A stretch of 64,000 nucleotides of DNA. Origin: UBA3006 sp031401235 (GTDB lineage Bacteria; Actinomycetota; Acidimicrobiia; Acidimicrobiales; Ilumatobacteraceae). This document shows, one piece after another, positions 48,800 to 59,110 of this stretch. Numbering within the stretch: the first letter of the stretch is position 1; each line of letters starts with the position of its first letter. The DNA lies in assembly GCA_031401235.1 (NCBI GenBank), contig JANNRJ010000030.1, forward strand, positions 124,001 through 188,000, in the 5' to 3' direction. Under the pieces are notes generated by a model, which was not told the origin of the DNA, made no database searches, and saw nothing but the letters and a program-made list of their open reading frames with translations. A program made the position numbers and the translations under genes.

Positions 48800-50136
48800 C
48801 CGATGTCGACGATGTGATATCTGCCGACACATTCGAAGGTCTCCAAGAACTGCAACCCCGTAAATTGCTTTCGGCCAAGGAAGTGTTGCGCGAAGTCGGT
48901 GCCGTGTTGCGGATGAGTGAAGCCGACGCGGCACTTCTCGCCGAAGTTGCAACAGATGCCGCTGAAGACCAAACCATGATCATCAATATGGGTCCGCAGC
49001 ATCCAAGCACCCACGGTGTGTTGCGCCTGATGCTTGAACTTCAAGGTGAAACCGTGTTGCGTTGCAAGCCAATCGTCGGCTATTTGCACACGGGAATGGA
49101 AAAGACAGGCGAGTCGCTTACCTTCATGCAGGGTGGCACAAATGTGACTCGAATGGATTATGTATCGCCGCTCAATAACGAACTCGTGTTTTCCATGGCC
49201 ACCGAAAAATTACTTGGCATTGACGGCGACATCCCCGAACGTGCAGTGTGGATGCGGATGTTGCTTTCAGAACTGAACCGAATGAGCAGTCACCTGTTGT
49301 TCATGGCTAGCAACGGAATGGATATCGGCGCTGTTTCGATGATGCTTTACGGCTGGCGCGAACGCGAAGAAGTGCTGCGCTTTTTCCAGAAAGTCACTGG
49401 ACTGAGGATGAATCACAACTTCATTCGTCCCGGCGGGGTAGCAGCAGATCTGCCTGCCGGTTGGCGCGACGATGTGTTGGCGATTCTTGACATGCTCCCG
49501 GCTCGTTTGGCCGAGTACGACATCTTGATGTCGGGTCAACCAATCTGGCGCGAACGCCTGCAGGGCGTCGGTGTCATCACCCAGCAAGAAGCCATTGCGC
49601 TTAGCGCAACTGGCCCAATTTTGCGCAGCACTGGTGTGTCATGGGATTTGCGCCGTGATATGCCGTACTTACATTACGACGAAGTTGACTTCGATGTCAT
49701 TGTTGGGAGTTACGGAGATTGCTACGATCGCTACGCCATTCGTCTCGCCGAAATTCGCGAATCGATGAAGATTGTCCGACAAATTCTTGACCGGATGCCA
49801 AGTGGCGATTTTCGTATTCAAGATAAAAAAGTCACACCGCCCCCACGAGCCCGAATTGACGAATCAATGGAAGCCTTAATCCACCATTTCAAGATCTTTA
49901 CCGAGGGGTTCAAGGTGCCCGAAGGCGAGGTGTATCTGGCAATTGAGAGCCCGCGTGGAGAAATCGGCTGTTACATCGCCAGCGACGGTTCGGCGACACC
50001 GTATCGGATGCATGTGCGCGCGCCATCGTTTGTGAACATCCAAACTTTGCCACATATGATGCGTGGCGGTCTTGTGGCCGATGCAGTTGCAGTCATTTCG
50101 TCGGTTGATCCTGTGCTTGGTGAGGTGGATCGATGA
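48796..50136 (+). CDS. nuoD: NADH-quinone oxidoreductase subunit D
   Basis: A 446-residue 49-kDa-type subunit forming part of the quinone site. Core begins MIINMGPQHPSTHGVLRLML; further conserved parts are GYLHTGMEKT, PLNNELVFSMATEKL and ESPRGEIGCYIASDGS. The ATGA overlap with nuoC fixes the start and gives an N-terminal extension of about 55 residues rich in Ala, Glu and Leu, not seen in typical NuoD. Four-base overlap with nuoE. Confidence 0.96.
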   Translation: MTDVDDVISADTFEGLQELQPRKLLSAKEVLREVGAVLRMSEADAALLAEVATDAAEDQTMIINMGPQHPSTHGVLRLMLELQGETVLRCKPIVGYLHTGMEKTGESLTFMQGGTNVTRMDYVSPLNNELVFSMATEKLLGIDGDIPERAVWMRMLLSELNRMSSHLLFMASNGMDIGAVSMMLYGWREREEVLRFFQKVTGLRMNHNFIRPGGVAADLPAGWRDDVLAILDMLPARLAEYDILMSGQPIWRERLQGVGVITQQEAIALSATGPILRSTGVSWDLRRDMPYLHYDEVDFDVIVGSYGDCYDRYAIRLAEIRESMKIVRQILDRMPSGDFRIQDKKVTPPPRARIDESMEALIHHFKIFTEGFKVPEGEVYLAIESPRGEIGCYIASDGSATPYRMHVRAPSFVNIQTLPHMMRGGLVADAVAVISSVDPVLGEVDR

Positions 50137-50720
50137 GCCGCCTGAATGATGCCAATATTACGATTGCCAAGGAAATCATCGCCCGTTTCCCCAGACCAAA
50201 GTCGGCAATGATTCCGTTGCTTCATCTTGCTCAAGAACAAGACGGGCACGTAAGTAACAAGGCCATGGTCCATATTGGTGAACTACTCGGTGTAACTCCT
50301 GCTGATGTGTACGGCACGGCAAGTTTTTATGAAATGTTCAAATTTGAACCGATTGGCAAATACTGCATCAACATCTGCACCAACATTTCCTGTCATCTAG
50401 TTGGTTCGTGGAATCTCTTGCACCATGCCGAAGATCGCCTCGGAGTCAAAGCCGGTGGCACCACCGCTGACGGAATGTTCACTCTTGAAGATGTTGAATG
50501 CATCGCCGCCTGCACCGAAGCACCAGCGATTCAAGTGAATTACCGCTATCGCTACCAAGTCACACCAGCAAATTTTGATCAACTCATCGACGATCTGCGA
50601 AGTGGTCGGGCTGACGAAGAAATTCCGCCATTCGGCACACTTTCCCGCGTGCGTCAGCGCACAAGTGAATCGTGGTCGAACTACGGAATCGAAGCACAGG
50701 CGATTGTTGATGAAAGATAA
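50133..50720 (+). CDS. nuoE: NADH-quinone oxidoreductase subunit E
   Basis: A 195-residue 24-kDa-type thioredoxin-like subunit binding [2Fe-2S] N1a. Ligands are in NICTNISCHLVGSW and ECIAACTEAPAIQVN. N-terminal helical bundle MIPLLHLAQEQDGHVS is typical. The C-terminal 30 residues extend past the fold. Its presence, with nuoF and nuoG, shows a complex I that uses NADH rather than only a ferredoxin-driven version. Confidence 0.95.
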   Translation: MSRLNDANITIAKEIIARFPRPKSAMIPLLHLAQEQDGHVSNKAMVHIGELLGVTPADVYGTASFYEMFKFEPIGKYCINICTNISCHLVGSWNLLHHAEDRLGVKAGGTTADGMFTLEDVECIAACTEAPAIQVNYRYRYQVTPANFDQLIDDLRSGRADEEIPPFGTLSRVRQRTSESWSNYGIEAQAIVDER

Positions 50721-50726
50721 CCGTCG

Positions 50727-52103
50727 ATGAACACCGAGTACTCGACACCGGGCCAAGTTCCAACTGGACCGCGACTGATCACCGGTCGCTTTGATATCAG
50801 TGACGGTTATACCTACGACGGATATGTACGCACAGGTGGTTACGTCGCCCTGCGCAAAGCTCTGTCCTCGATGACTCCCAAACAGGTACATGACGAGGTT
50901 AGGGCGGCCGAAATTCAAGGTCGCGGTGGGGCGGGGTTCATGGCCGGAACTAAGTGGGGATTCTTACCCGCCGATGTTCACCCACGCTATTTGGTCGTCA
51001 ATGGCGACGAGAGCGAACCAGGCACTTACAAGGATCGATTGCTGATGGAACTCGATCCGCACCAACTTATTGAAGGAATCGTGCTGGCAAGTTTTGCCGT
51101 CAATGCGGCACACGCCTTCTTGTATGTTCGAGGCGAAATGGCACTCGCTCAAGAGCGATTAGCCGAGGCAATCAACGACGCTTATGCCCACAACATGGCG
51201 GGTCGCAACATCTGCGGCTCCCAGTTTTCACTGGATATCACTCTTACTTGGGGTGCAGGTGCATACATCGTCGGCGAAGAGACCGCACTCATCGAGAGTT
51301 TGGAAGGGGAGCGCGGCATGCCTCGATTGAAGCCACCGTATTTCCCGGCGGTAAAAGGCTTGTACATGCAACCGACCATTGTCAACAATGTTGAAACGTT
51401 GGCCAACCTACCTGCGATTATCAACGACGGTGGCGGGGCATTCAAAATTCTCGGCGCGCCAACAAGTACAGGGATGCGAATGTTTTCTGTGTCTGGTCAT
51501 GTCAATCGTCCAGGTGTGTTTGAAGTTCCAAACGGTGTGACAACATTTCGGATGCTGTTCGAAGCACCCGAATATTGTGGCGGTGTGCGCAATGGTGGCA
51601 CCGTCAAGGCTTTCATTCCTGGCGGAGTTTCGGCAATGTGGTTTTTCGACGAACATCTCGATATGGCTCTTGACAAACCAACCGTTGACAAAGCTGGTTC
51701 GATGCTTGGCTCGGGGGCAATTGTGGCTATGGATCAAACCACCGATATGGTCGCCGCCTGTTGGCGCATTGTCAGATTTTTCGCCCGCGAATCGTGCGGT
51801 AAGTGCACACCATGTCGTGAGGGAACCACGTGGCTTGAGCAAGTGTTGCGTCGAATTTTGGATGGTCAAGGTCGTCCCCAAGACATTGATTTACTGTTTG
51901 AAATCAGTGAAAGCATCAGCCCAGGTATTGCCTGGCCACCGCTTCAAACGACGATCTGCCCGCTAGGACCATCAGCGGTTTCGCCAATCGCTTCTGCTGT
52001 GCGACGTTTCCGTAACGAATTTGATCACTACATCGCCCATGGTCGTCCAATTGATGGCGTTGATGATGTGCTTCACCCCGAAGGTAGTCGCGTCCATGTC
52101 TAA
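50727..52103 (+). CDS. nuoF: NADH-quinone oxidoreductase subunit F
   Basis: A 458-residue 51-kDa-type subunit with FMN, NADH site and cluster N3. Motifs: GRGGAGFMAGTKWGFLP, NGDESEPGTYKDR, EETALIESLEGERGMPRLKP, and cluster ligands SCGKCTPCREGTTW plus TTICPLGPSA. The NAD site and FMN site residues look intact. The stop overlaps nuoG by eight bases. Confidence 0.97.
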   Translation: MNTEYSTPGQVPTGPRLITGRFDISDGYTYDGYVRTGGYVALRKALSSMTPKQVHDEVRAAEIQGRGGAGFMAGTKWGFLPADVHPRYLVVNGDESEPGTYKDRLLMELDPHQLIEGIVLASFAVNAAHAFLYVRGEMALAQERLAEAINDAYAHNMAGRNICGSQFSLDITLTWGAGAYIVGEETALIESLEGERGMPRLKPPYFPAVKGLYMQPTIVNNVETLANLPAIINDGGGAFKILGAPTSTGMRMFSVSGHVNRPGVFEVPNGVTTFRMLFEAPEYCGGVRNGGTVKAFIPGGVSAMWFFDEHLDMALDKPTVDKAGSMLGSGAIVAMDQTTDMVAACWRIVRFFARESCGKCTPCREGTTWLEQVLRRILDGQGRPQDIDLLFEISESISPGIAWPPLQTTICPLGPSAVSPIASAVRRFRNEFDHYIAHGRPIDGVDDVLHPEGSRVHV

Positions 52104-54432
52104 AAAAACACTTTCGATCACCATTGATGGTAAAACTCATCAGGCTCAACCCGGTCAACTCGTCATCGATGCATGTCAAGATGCCGGAAGTTACGTTCCA
52201 TTTTTTTGCTATCACCCGCGCATGACACCAGTGGGCATGTGTCGCCAATGTTTTGTCGAAATCGAAGGTCCGCGCGGTCCAATGATGGTGGTGTCATGCA
52301 TGACTCCGGTTGTTGAGGGCCAAGTAGTGCGAACGACAACTGATGGTGTCAAGCGCGCCCAACAAGGCGTGTTGGAACTTTTGCTGGCTAACCATCCACT
52401 TGACTGTCCAGTATGTGACAAGGGTGGTGAGTGTCCACTCCAGGATCAAGCTTTCAGCCATGGCCCTGGGGAGAGTCGATTTGTCGAAGAGAAGCGCCAT
52501 TTTGAAAAGCCAATTCCAATCAGCGACTTGGTGTACCTAGACCGCGAACGCTGTATTTTGTGTGATCGCTGCACACGCTTTGCCGATGAAGTGGCTGGTG
52601 ATCCTTTGATTACTTTCGTCAGCCGAGGCAGCAACACCCAAGTGCTCACGTTTCCCGACGAGCCATTCAGTTCCTATTTTTCGGGCAACACCGTGCAGAT
52701 TTGTCCAGTCGGTGCGCTTACCGCCAAGCCATATCGTTTCAAGGCTCGCCCTTGGGATCTTGATCAAGAGGAAAGCACCTGCACTACATGCTCGGTCGGT
52801 TGCCGAACAGTGGTGCAAAGCAGCCGCGATGAATTAGTGCGATATCAGGGTGTCGACATTGATCCGGTGAACTGGGGGTGGCTATGCGATAAGGGTCGCT
52901 TCAACTTTGAATCGGTGAATAGCGCCGAGCGATTGACGACACCACTCATCAAGGGTGAATCTGGATTGGCAGATTCGTCGTGGGCCGTTGCCTTGGATGT
53001 TGCGGCTCGAATGCTGCGCACAGCCCTTGCCATAGGCCCGGAGTCGGTAGCGATCATCGGTGGTGCGCGGGGAACCAACGAGGATGCCTTCGCCTGGGCA
53101 AAACTTGCTGACGTCCTTGGCATCAATCAGCGCGACGCTCAACTCGCCGATGGATTGCCACCCGAGATTTTTTCCCTTCCTCAGGCAACTATTGACGACA
53201 TCAATCGGGCGCCGACGATCATCTTGCTCGCTCCAGATCTCAAAGAAGAACTTCCCGTGTTGTACCTACGCGCTCGTCACGCCGCCCAAAAACGTACCGC
53301 CCGAATCATCGAGTTCACCGCCCACAATTCAGGCCTGACTCCATACGCTTGGCGAAGTATCCAGACCGAAGGTGGCAAACTCGCGGCCGTTATTCGCCAA
53401 GTTGGCACTACCACTGAAATATCCGATCAACTAAGCCGTGGCGATGTTGTGGTGATCGTCGGGCGCATGAATCTCGCCGAGTCGCCAGAGTTTGTGGTCA
53501 ACGCTCTGGCCGAGGTGCTTCATCTCGCTCCTCATGCCCGTGTCTTGCCGGCGCTTCGTCGCGGAAACGTACGCGGAGCAATTACTGCCGGGCTGACACC
53601 CCAATCTGACGCCGGCGGTACCGCCGACATATTGGCCGCCGCTGCCAGCGGCAAAATTGAGTGTCTCATCTTGCTCGGATCAGATCCGCTCGCCGATGTT
53701 CCAGATGCCGACCTGGCTCGACGAGGTATTGCTGGTGCCCGCAACATAATTGCCATCGACACGTTTCTCACGGCCTCAAGTTCGCAAGCCGATGTCGTCC
53801 TGCCCGCCGCTGCATACGGTGAAAAGGTTGGCACGACGACAAACCTCGAGGGTCGGATCAGCAATGTGGCCCAAAAGATCACTCCAACAGGTACATCTCG
53901 TCCTGACTGGATGATCGCCGCCGAGTTATCAATTGCGGTGGGCAAAGATCTTGGAATATCCAGTTATGCCGATGTGCATCAGATGTTGATCGACAGTGTT
54001 CCATCCTTCGCTCCAGCCAGCGATGAAAAAAGTGTCCGTCACGATGGTGTGCTGATGCATCACCCACATCCAGTCTCATTGGCCAGATCTGACTCGAGCG
54101 TTGCCGACCACAATTCGTTCAAACATCGCTTGGTTGTAAGTCGCAAACTGTACGACGGCGCTCAAGGGACAGTCAACAGTCCGTCGCTGGTTTCTCTCGC
54201 CGATGACGCCGGTGTCTATGTGCACCCGCTCGATCGAGCACGAATCGGCGTTCATAATGGTGTGGATGTCAAGGTGACATCCAACCGAGCGACACTTGTG
54301 TTGCCACTACACGAGTCCCAAGATGTCATGATCGGCACCGCTTGGATTCCTTTCAATCAAACCGGCACCGATGTTCGCGAACTGCTTGATCTATCGGAAG
54401 ACGTTTGTGATGTTCGAATCGAGCACATCTAG
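52096..54432 (+). CDS. nuoG: NADH-quinone oxidoreductase subunit G
   Basis: A 778-residue 75-kDa-type subunit. N-terminal [2Fe-2S] ligands are in YHPRMTPVGMCRQC with an upstream Cys (FFCYHP); CPVCDKGGECPLQD and CILCDRCTRFADE provide the following clusters; CTTCSVGCRT is the additional Cys set (N7-like) found in longer NuoG. The remainder is molybdopterin oxidoreductase-like but without cofactor. Start ATG 52096 is inside the end of nuoF and gives the proper start TLSITIDGKTHQAQPG. Confidence 0.95.
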   Translation: MSKKTLSITIDGKTHQAQPGQLVIDACQDAGSYVPFFCYHPRMTPVGMCRQCFVEIEGPRGPMMVVSCMTPVVEGQVVRTTTDGVKRAQQGVLELLLANHPLDCPVCDKGGECPLQDQAFSHGPGESRFVEEKRHFEKPIPISDLVYLDRERCILCDRCTRFADEVAGDPLITFVSRGSNTQVLTFPDEPFSSYFSGNTVQICPVGALTAKPYRFKARPWDLDQEESTCTTCSVGCRTVVQSSRDELVRYQGVDIDPVNWGWLCDKGRFNFESVNSAERLTTPLIKGESGLADSSWAVALDVAARMLRTALAIGPESVAIIGGARGTNEDAFAWAKLADVLGINQRDAQLADGLPPEIFSLPQATIDDINRAPTIILLAPDLKEELPVLYLRARHAAQKRTARIIEFTAHNSGLTPYAWRSIQTEGGKLAAVIRQVGTTTEISDQLSRGDVVVIVGRMNLAESPEFVVNALAEVLHLAPHARVLPALRRGNVRGAITAGLTPQSDAGGTADILAAAASGKIECLILLGSDPLADVPDADLARRGIAGARNIIAIDTFLTASSSQADVVLPAAAYGEKVGTTTNLEGRISNVAQKITPTGTSRPDWMIAAELSIAVGKDLGISSYADVHQMLIDSVPSFAPASDEKSVRHDGVLMHHPHPVSLARSDSSVADHNSFKHRLVVSRKLYDGAQGTVNSPSLVSLADDAGVYVHPLDRARIGVHNGVDVKVTSNRATLVLPLHESQDVMIGTAWIPFNQTGTDVRELLDLSEDVCDVRIEHI

Positions 54433-55658
54433 TGTCTGGGATATTTGCGCTAGATCCGCTGGTGAGCGGAGGAATACTCTGGACTCCGCTGATCATCGTG
54501 ATATTGAAAGTTGTTGTCGTGTTTATCACCGGTCTGGTAGCCACCATGCTCATGATTTGGTTTGAACGCAAGGTGATTTCAGGCATGCAAAATCGCATCG
54601 GGCCGAACAAGGCTGGCCCATTTGGTGTATTGCAATCACTCGCCGATGGAATCAAATTGTTTTTCAAGGAAGACCTAATACCCGAACGCTCGGATCGCTT
54701 CGTATTCAAACTCGCACCATTTCTCGCTTTCGTGCCTGCGTTTCTTACCTTTGCGATCATTCCACTTGGGGGTAACTTTCGTGACGGCAACGCCGGCATC
54801 GTCACTTGGTTTGGTCACCAGACGCGCGTGCAACTTGCAGATCCTCCAATCGGCGTGTTGTTCGCACTCGTGATTTCATCAATTGCCGTGTACGGAATCA
54901 TGCTCGCCGGTTGGTCGAGCGGATCAAAATATCCGCTTCTTGGATCGGTGCGCGCCTCGGCGCAAATGGTGAGCTACGAAGCCGCACTTGGGTTATCGCT
55001 CGCTTCGGTATTGCTCGTGTCGGGCACATTGTCAACTAACGGCATTGTCGCCGCTCAGTCGACAATTAGAAACTGGAACGTGATCACCACCGGTCTTGTG
55101 CCGTTTTTGATCTTTTTCATCGCGGCAACCGCCGAACTCAATCGACCACCATTTGATCTCGTTGAGGCCGAACAAGAATTGGTCGGGGGCTTCAATACTG
55201 AGTATTCGTCGATTCGCTTTGCTCTGTTTTATCTTGCCGAATTCATGAATACCGTGACCATGTCGGCACTCATTGTCACGCTCTTTTTCGGTGGGCCACA
55301 ACCGGTGTCAATTGGCAGCACTGTGCTGGATATTCCGCTGATCCCCAACGCGATTGAAGGGACGATTTGGCTTTTCGCCAAAGTACTCGTGTTCCTCTAT
55401 ATATATGTGTGGTTGCGTGCCACCTTGCCACGATTCCGTTACGACCAACTGATGGACTTTGGTTGGAAAGTACTCATCCCCGCCGCACTCGGATGGTTCA
55501 TGTTGCTCGCCGCCCAGCGAGTCGGTAATGATCAAGGCTGGAATACCTTGGCAGTTACGTTGGTGTCCGTGGTTGTTCTGACAATCGCCTATGGACTGTT
55601 ACAACTTTCATTTCGCGTGAGCGAGCATCACCGCCAAGTGGAAGGGTCGATGTTCTAA
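54432..55658 (+). CDS. nuoH: NADH-quinone oxidoreductase subunit H
   Basis: A 408-residue, eight-helix subunit at the quinone entrance. Signature segments: ERKVISGMQNRIGPNKAGPF, LQSLADGIKLFFKED and ELNRPPFDLVEAEQELVGGF. Start GTG overlaps the nuoG stop by one base. The C-terminal soluble tail is short. Confidence 0.96.
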   Translation: MSGIFALDPLVSGGILWTPLIIVILKVVVVFITGLVATMLMIWFERKVISGMQNRIGPNKAGPFGVLQSLADGIKLFFKEDLIPERSDRFVFKLAPFLAFVPAFLTFAIIPLGGNFRDGNAGIVTWFGHQTRVQLADPPIGVLFALVISSIAVYGIMLAGWSSGSKYPLLGSVRASAQMVSYEAALGLSLASVLLVSGTLSTNGIVAAQSTIRNWNVITTGLVPFLIFFIAATAELNRPPFDLVEAEQELVGGFNTEYSSIRFALFYLAEFMNTVTMSALIVTLFFGGPQPVSIGSTVLDIPLIPNAIEGTIWLFAKVLVFLYIYVWLRATLPRFRYDQLMDFGWKVLIPAALGWFMLLAAQRVGNDQGWNTLAVTLVSVVVLTIAYGLLQLSFRVSEHHRQVEGSMF

Positions 55659-56317
55659 TGGGCTACTTCGGGGGATTTCTCGTCACCATGCGCCAACGGG
55701 GTGCTAGGAATCAGGTCACCACTCAGTATTCGGGTGGGCGGGTGCTTCGTCGCAGTCAGAAAAAGTCGAAGAATGGCGTTGCCAGTGAACGCGCCCAAGA
55801 GATGGATGCCAAAATTCCCAAGCCTGAACGCCTGCACGGTCGTCATGTGCTGAATCGTTACGAAGACGGAATGGAAAAATGCATCGGTTGCGAACTATGC
55901 GCCGCGGTGTGTCCGGCCAAATGTATTCATGTGCGTGGTGCCGATAACGATCCCGATAATCCAACGTCGCCAGGGGAGCGATTTGGGTGGATTTATGAGA
56001 TCAACTACTTGCGCTGCATTCATTGTGACCTCTGTGTGGAGGCTTGCCCGACCGAAGCGATCACCGAAACCAAATTGTTCGAATTTTCCTTCACCAATCG
56101 TCGCGACGCGATCTATACGCGAGACGAATTGTTGGTCGATGCCTCAGGCAAGCCGCAGCAACTGCCGTGGGAAGACTGGCGGCCGGGAGAGGATCTGAAT
56201 ACCTCCGGTTGGATGCGGGCCACGGCATCCAGTGGCGACGCCGCGTTCAAAGGCGTTATTGCCTGGAGCGCCGAGTTGGGGTACGGGGTCCGAGCCGCAG
56301 AAAGTAGTGAAGACTAA
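55658..56317 (+). CDS. nuoI: NADH-quinone oxidoreductase subunit I
   Basis: A 219-residue 23-kDa-type subunit with two [4Fe-4S] clusters N6a and N6b: CIGCELCAAVCPAKCI and CIHCDLCVEACPTEAI. The start RNQVTTQY and RLHGRHVLNRYEDGMEKC are usual for actinobacteria. One-base overlap with nuoH and no gap before nuoJ. Confidence 0.96.
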   Translation: MGYFGGFLVTMRQRGARNQVTTQYSGGRVLRRSQKKSKNGVASERAQEMDAKIPKPERLHGRHVLNRYEDGMEKCIGCELCAAVCPAKCIHVRGADNDPDNPTSPGERFGWIYEINYLRCIHCDLCVEACPTEAITETKLFEFSFTNRRDAIYTRDELLVDASGKPQQLPWEDWRPGEDLNTSGWMRATASSGDAAFKGVIAWSAELGYGVRAAESSED

Positions 56318-56872
56318 GTGGAACTGTTTGTATTTGTTTGTGCCGCGGTCATGGTGATTGTCGGTGCCCTTGGTGTGGTCGTGCGCGGCAACCCCGTTCA
56401 CGCCGCCTTGAGTTTGGTGCTCACCCTGTTTGGTATCGCCGTACTCTTCGTCGCCCAACATGCAGAGTTCCTGGCTGCGGTGCAAGTAATCGTGTATGCC
56501 GGCGCCATTGTTGTGCTTTTCTTATTCGTTGTCATGTTGTTGGGAGTGGACCGAGCCGAGGACCTTCGCACTGACTCGCTTGCCGGTCAACGCCCCTTGG
56601 CCGTTGTGGTCGGACTGGGCTTACTTGGGGTGCTTGTGGCCGCAATTGTTAGTGGAACTGATGCTGTGATTACTCGTGGCACCGGCGTAAATGGCGCCAC
56701 GACAGATTCTCCCGACTCCAATATCGTGCAACTGGCCCGTTCGGTTTTCGCCGACTATGTCGTGGCTTTTGAAGTCACTTCGGTGTTGCTGGTAGTTGCG
56801 GTGGTAGGCACGGTATTGCTCTCTAGGCGCCGCGCCGCCGATGTTCGACCGGAAGGTAGTCGTCCATCATGA
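56318..56872 (+). CDS. nuoJ: NADH-quinone oxidoreductase subunit J
   Basis: A 184-residue, five-helix subunit. Conserved helix 3 region VQVIVYAGAIVVLFLFVVML is the NuoJ/ND6 hallmark. Start is GTG directly after the nuoI stop. The loop between the fourth and fifth helices is longer than average (GTDAVITRGTGVNGATTDSP). Overlaps nuoK by four bases. Confidence 0.95.
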   Translation: MELFVFVCAAVMVIVGALGVVVRGNPVHAALSLVLTLFGIAVLFVAQHAEFLAAVQVIVYAGAIVVLFLFVVMLLGVDRAEDLRTDSLAGQRPLAVVVGLGLLGVLVAAIVSGTDAVITRGTGVNGATTDSPDSNIVQLARSVFADYVVAFEVTSVLLVVAVVGTVLLSRRRAADVRPEGSRPS

Positions 56873-57189
56873 TTGCACTCGTCGTTCAACCAACACCAAT
56901 GTGGTACTTATTGCTTTCCGCGGTGCTATTTGTTATCGGCACGGTCGGTGTACTTGTTCGACGCAACCCACTAGTGATGTTTATGTGCATCGAATTGATG
57001 CTCAATGCAGTGAATCTCACGTTTGTCACACTCGGGCGCCAACTCAACGACATCAGTGGTCAAACCATCGTCTTCTTCGTTCTCGTTGTCGCCGCCGCCG
57101 AAGTTGTCGTCGGGTTGGCCATCATCGTGGCAATAATGCGTCGCCGCACCGGAGTGAATGCCGATGACCTTGCGGAATTAAAGGGTTAG
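56869..57189 (+). CDS. nuoK: NADH-quinone oxidoreductase subunit K
   Basis: A 106-residue, three-helix subunit (ND4L). Contains the two functional membrane glutamates in FMCIELMLNAVNLTF and VAAAEVVVGLAIIVAIMRR. Normal length, coupled to nuoJ by ATGA, 10 bases before nuoL. Confidence 0.96.
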   Translation: MIALVVQPTPMWYLLLSAVLFVIGTVGVLVRRNPLVMFMCIELMLNAVNLTFVTLGRQLNDISGQTIVFFVLVVAAAEVVVGLAIIVAIMRRRTGVNADDLAELKG

Positions 57190-57199
57190 GCGCTACATC

Positions 57200-59110
57200 A
57201 TGGCCAATCTGCTGTGGCTCGCGCCGGCATTCCCACTTCTTGGGGCAGTGATCATGTTGCTATTGGGACGTCGTCTTGGCGATCCACGTTCAGGTTGGCT
57301 GGCCACGCTCATGCCGACTGCCTCGTTCATCGTCATTGTCGGAGTCTTTGCTGATCTGCTGTCTAGACCCGCCAGTGAACGCCAACATGTCGTCAACCTA
57401 TTTGCCTGGATTCCAGTTGGTTCGCTACAAGTTGACATGGCAATTCTCGCCGATCCGCTGAGTATCACCATGGCGTTATTCGTCACTGGCATTGGATCAC
57501 TCATTCATCTGTATGCCATCGGCTACATGCATGGCGATCCAAAATTTTCCAAGTTTTTTCTCTATCTCAACCTGTTTATCTTTTCGATGCTGATGTTGGT
57601 GCTCGGTGAAAACCTGCTCGTCACCTTCTTGGGTTGGGAGGGCGTGGGTGCGTGCTCGTACTTACTGATTTCGTTCTGGCACACACGCAATAGTGCGGCC
57701 GTTGCCGGCAAAAAGGCATTCGTTACCAATCGTGTCGGTGATTTTGGGGTGATGATTGCAATGTTTCTTGCCTTCAGCGCACTTGGATCATTGTCGTATT
57801 CGAGTATCAACGAAGCCGCCCACGGCGGCACACTGGCACCCGTTACGGCGACAGCATTCGCTCTGTTGTTATTCCTTGGCGCATGCGGCAAGAGTGCACA
57901 ATTGCCGCTGTACTTCTGGCTACCCGATGCGATGGAAGGGCCAACACCTGTCTCGGCACTGATCCATGCCGCCACAATGGTCACTGCCGGGGTTTTTTTA
58001 ATGATTCGTATCGCCCCGGTGCTGGCGATGAGTTATCACTGGGCATCTACAATCATTGCCTTCGTCGGGGGACTCACCGCGTTGTGTGCGGCGTCCGTAG
58101 CAGTGACGCAAAACGACATCAAGAAGGTGCTCGCCTACAGCACCGTGTCACAGCTTGGCTACATGTTCATGGCTATAGGTTCCGGTGCCTATGTAGCGGC
58201 GATCTTCCTAATGATCACGCATGCGTTCTTCAAAGCGTTGCTATTCCTTGGGTCGGGCTCGGTAATCCACGGGATGAACCATGAACAGGACATGCGCCGG
58301 ATGGGCAAGTTGCGATTGGTCATGCCGATCACGGCGGGAACCTTCATCATTGGTTGGTTGACGATCGCCGGTGTTCCACCGTTTTCTGGGTTTTGGTCGA
58401 AGGACGAAATCCTGCTCTATGTCTATGCCAACAACCGTGGGTTATACGCAATCGGACTTTTCACTGCCTTGCTGACGGCGTACTACATGACTCGTCAGGT
58501 AATCATGGTTTTTTTTGGTGAGGCGCATTGGAACGATCACAGCAACGAACACGGCGCTCACGGTGACTTTATTCCACACGAGAGCCCGCGAATCATGCTC
58601 ATACCACTGGTTGTGTTGGCCGGTTTGTCGGCTCTGGGCGGGGCGTTGCAATTGCCGTTCAATACGGATCTGCACTTTCTGGGCCGTTGGCTTGCACCTG
58701 TGCTTGAAGAATCGGAAGCCATGCACTTCGGGACTCAGGAATACCAGAACAGGTATCTGCTTCTTGGTATCGCTGGTGTCGTCGCCCTCGTCGGCATCGG
58801 AATTGCGGTTGCGGTGTACGCCAAGCGTGTCATCAAACCGATCGAGCCACGCCTGCTGGAACAGGCTTGGTACTACGACGCGGCTGTTAGTCGGGTTGTA
58901 TCTGGTCCTGGGGCTACTGCGTTCAATTCGATTTCCTGGGTTGACACACACATAGTCGACGGCGCAGTGAACGGAGTAGCGACACTTGTCCGCAATTCTG
59001 CCGGTGTTACGCGTAAAGCCCAAAGCGGTTTCGTACGAACATATGCCGCAGTTATCGGGCTCGGAGCAGTACTACTTATCGCTTGGTTCGCCTGGCGGAG
59101 CATCGCATGA
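57200..59110 (+). CDS. nuoL: NADH-quinone oxidoreductase subunit L
   Basis: A 636-residue antiporter-like proton channel with the long lateral helix at its C-terminus. Motifs: FLGWEGVGACSYLLISFWH, the Lys of KSAQLPLYFWLPDAMEGPTPVSA, and IKKVLAYSTVSQLGYMF. The ATG overlap with nuoM is four bases. Full length, no truncation. Confidence 0.96.
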   Translation: MANLLWLAPAFPLLGAVIMLLLGRRLGDPRSGWLATLMPTASFIVIVGVFADLLSRPASERQHVVNLFAWIPVGSLQVDMAILADPLSITMALFVTGIGSLIHLYAIGYMHGDPKFSKFFLYLNLFIFSMLMLVLGENLLVTFLGWEGVGACSYLLISFWHTRNSAAVAGKKAFVTNRVGDFGVMIAMFLAFSALGSLSYSSINEAAHGGTLAPVTATAFALLLFLGACGKSAQLPLYFWLPDAMEGPTPVSALIHAATMVTAGVFLMIRIAPVLAMSYHWASTIIAFVGGLTALCAASVAVTQNDIKKVLAYSTVSQLGYMFMAIGSGAYVAAIFLMITHAFFKALLFLGSGSVIHGMNHEQDMRRMGKLRLVMPITAGTFIIGWLTIAGVPPFSGFWSKDEILLYVYANNRGLYAIGLFTALLTAYYMTRQVIMVFFGEAHWNDHSNEHGAHGDFIPHESPRIMLIPLVVLAGLSALGGALQLPFNTDLHFLGRWLAPVLEESEAMHFGTQEYQNRYLLLGIAGVVALVGIGIAVAVYAKRVIKPIEPRLLEQAWYYDAAVSRVVSGPGATAFNSISWVDTHIVDGAVNGVATLVRNSAGVTRKAQSGFVRTYAAVIGLGAVLLIAWFAWRSIA

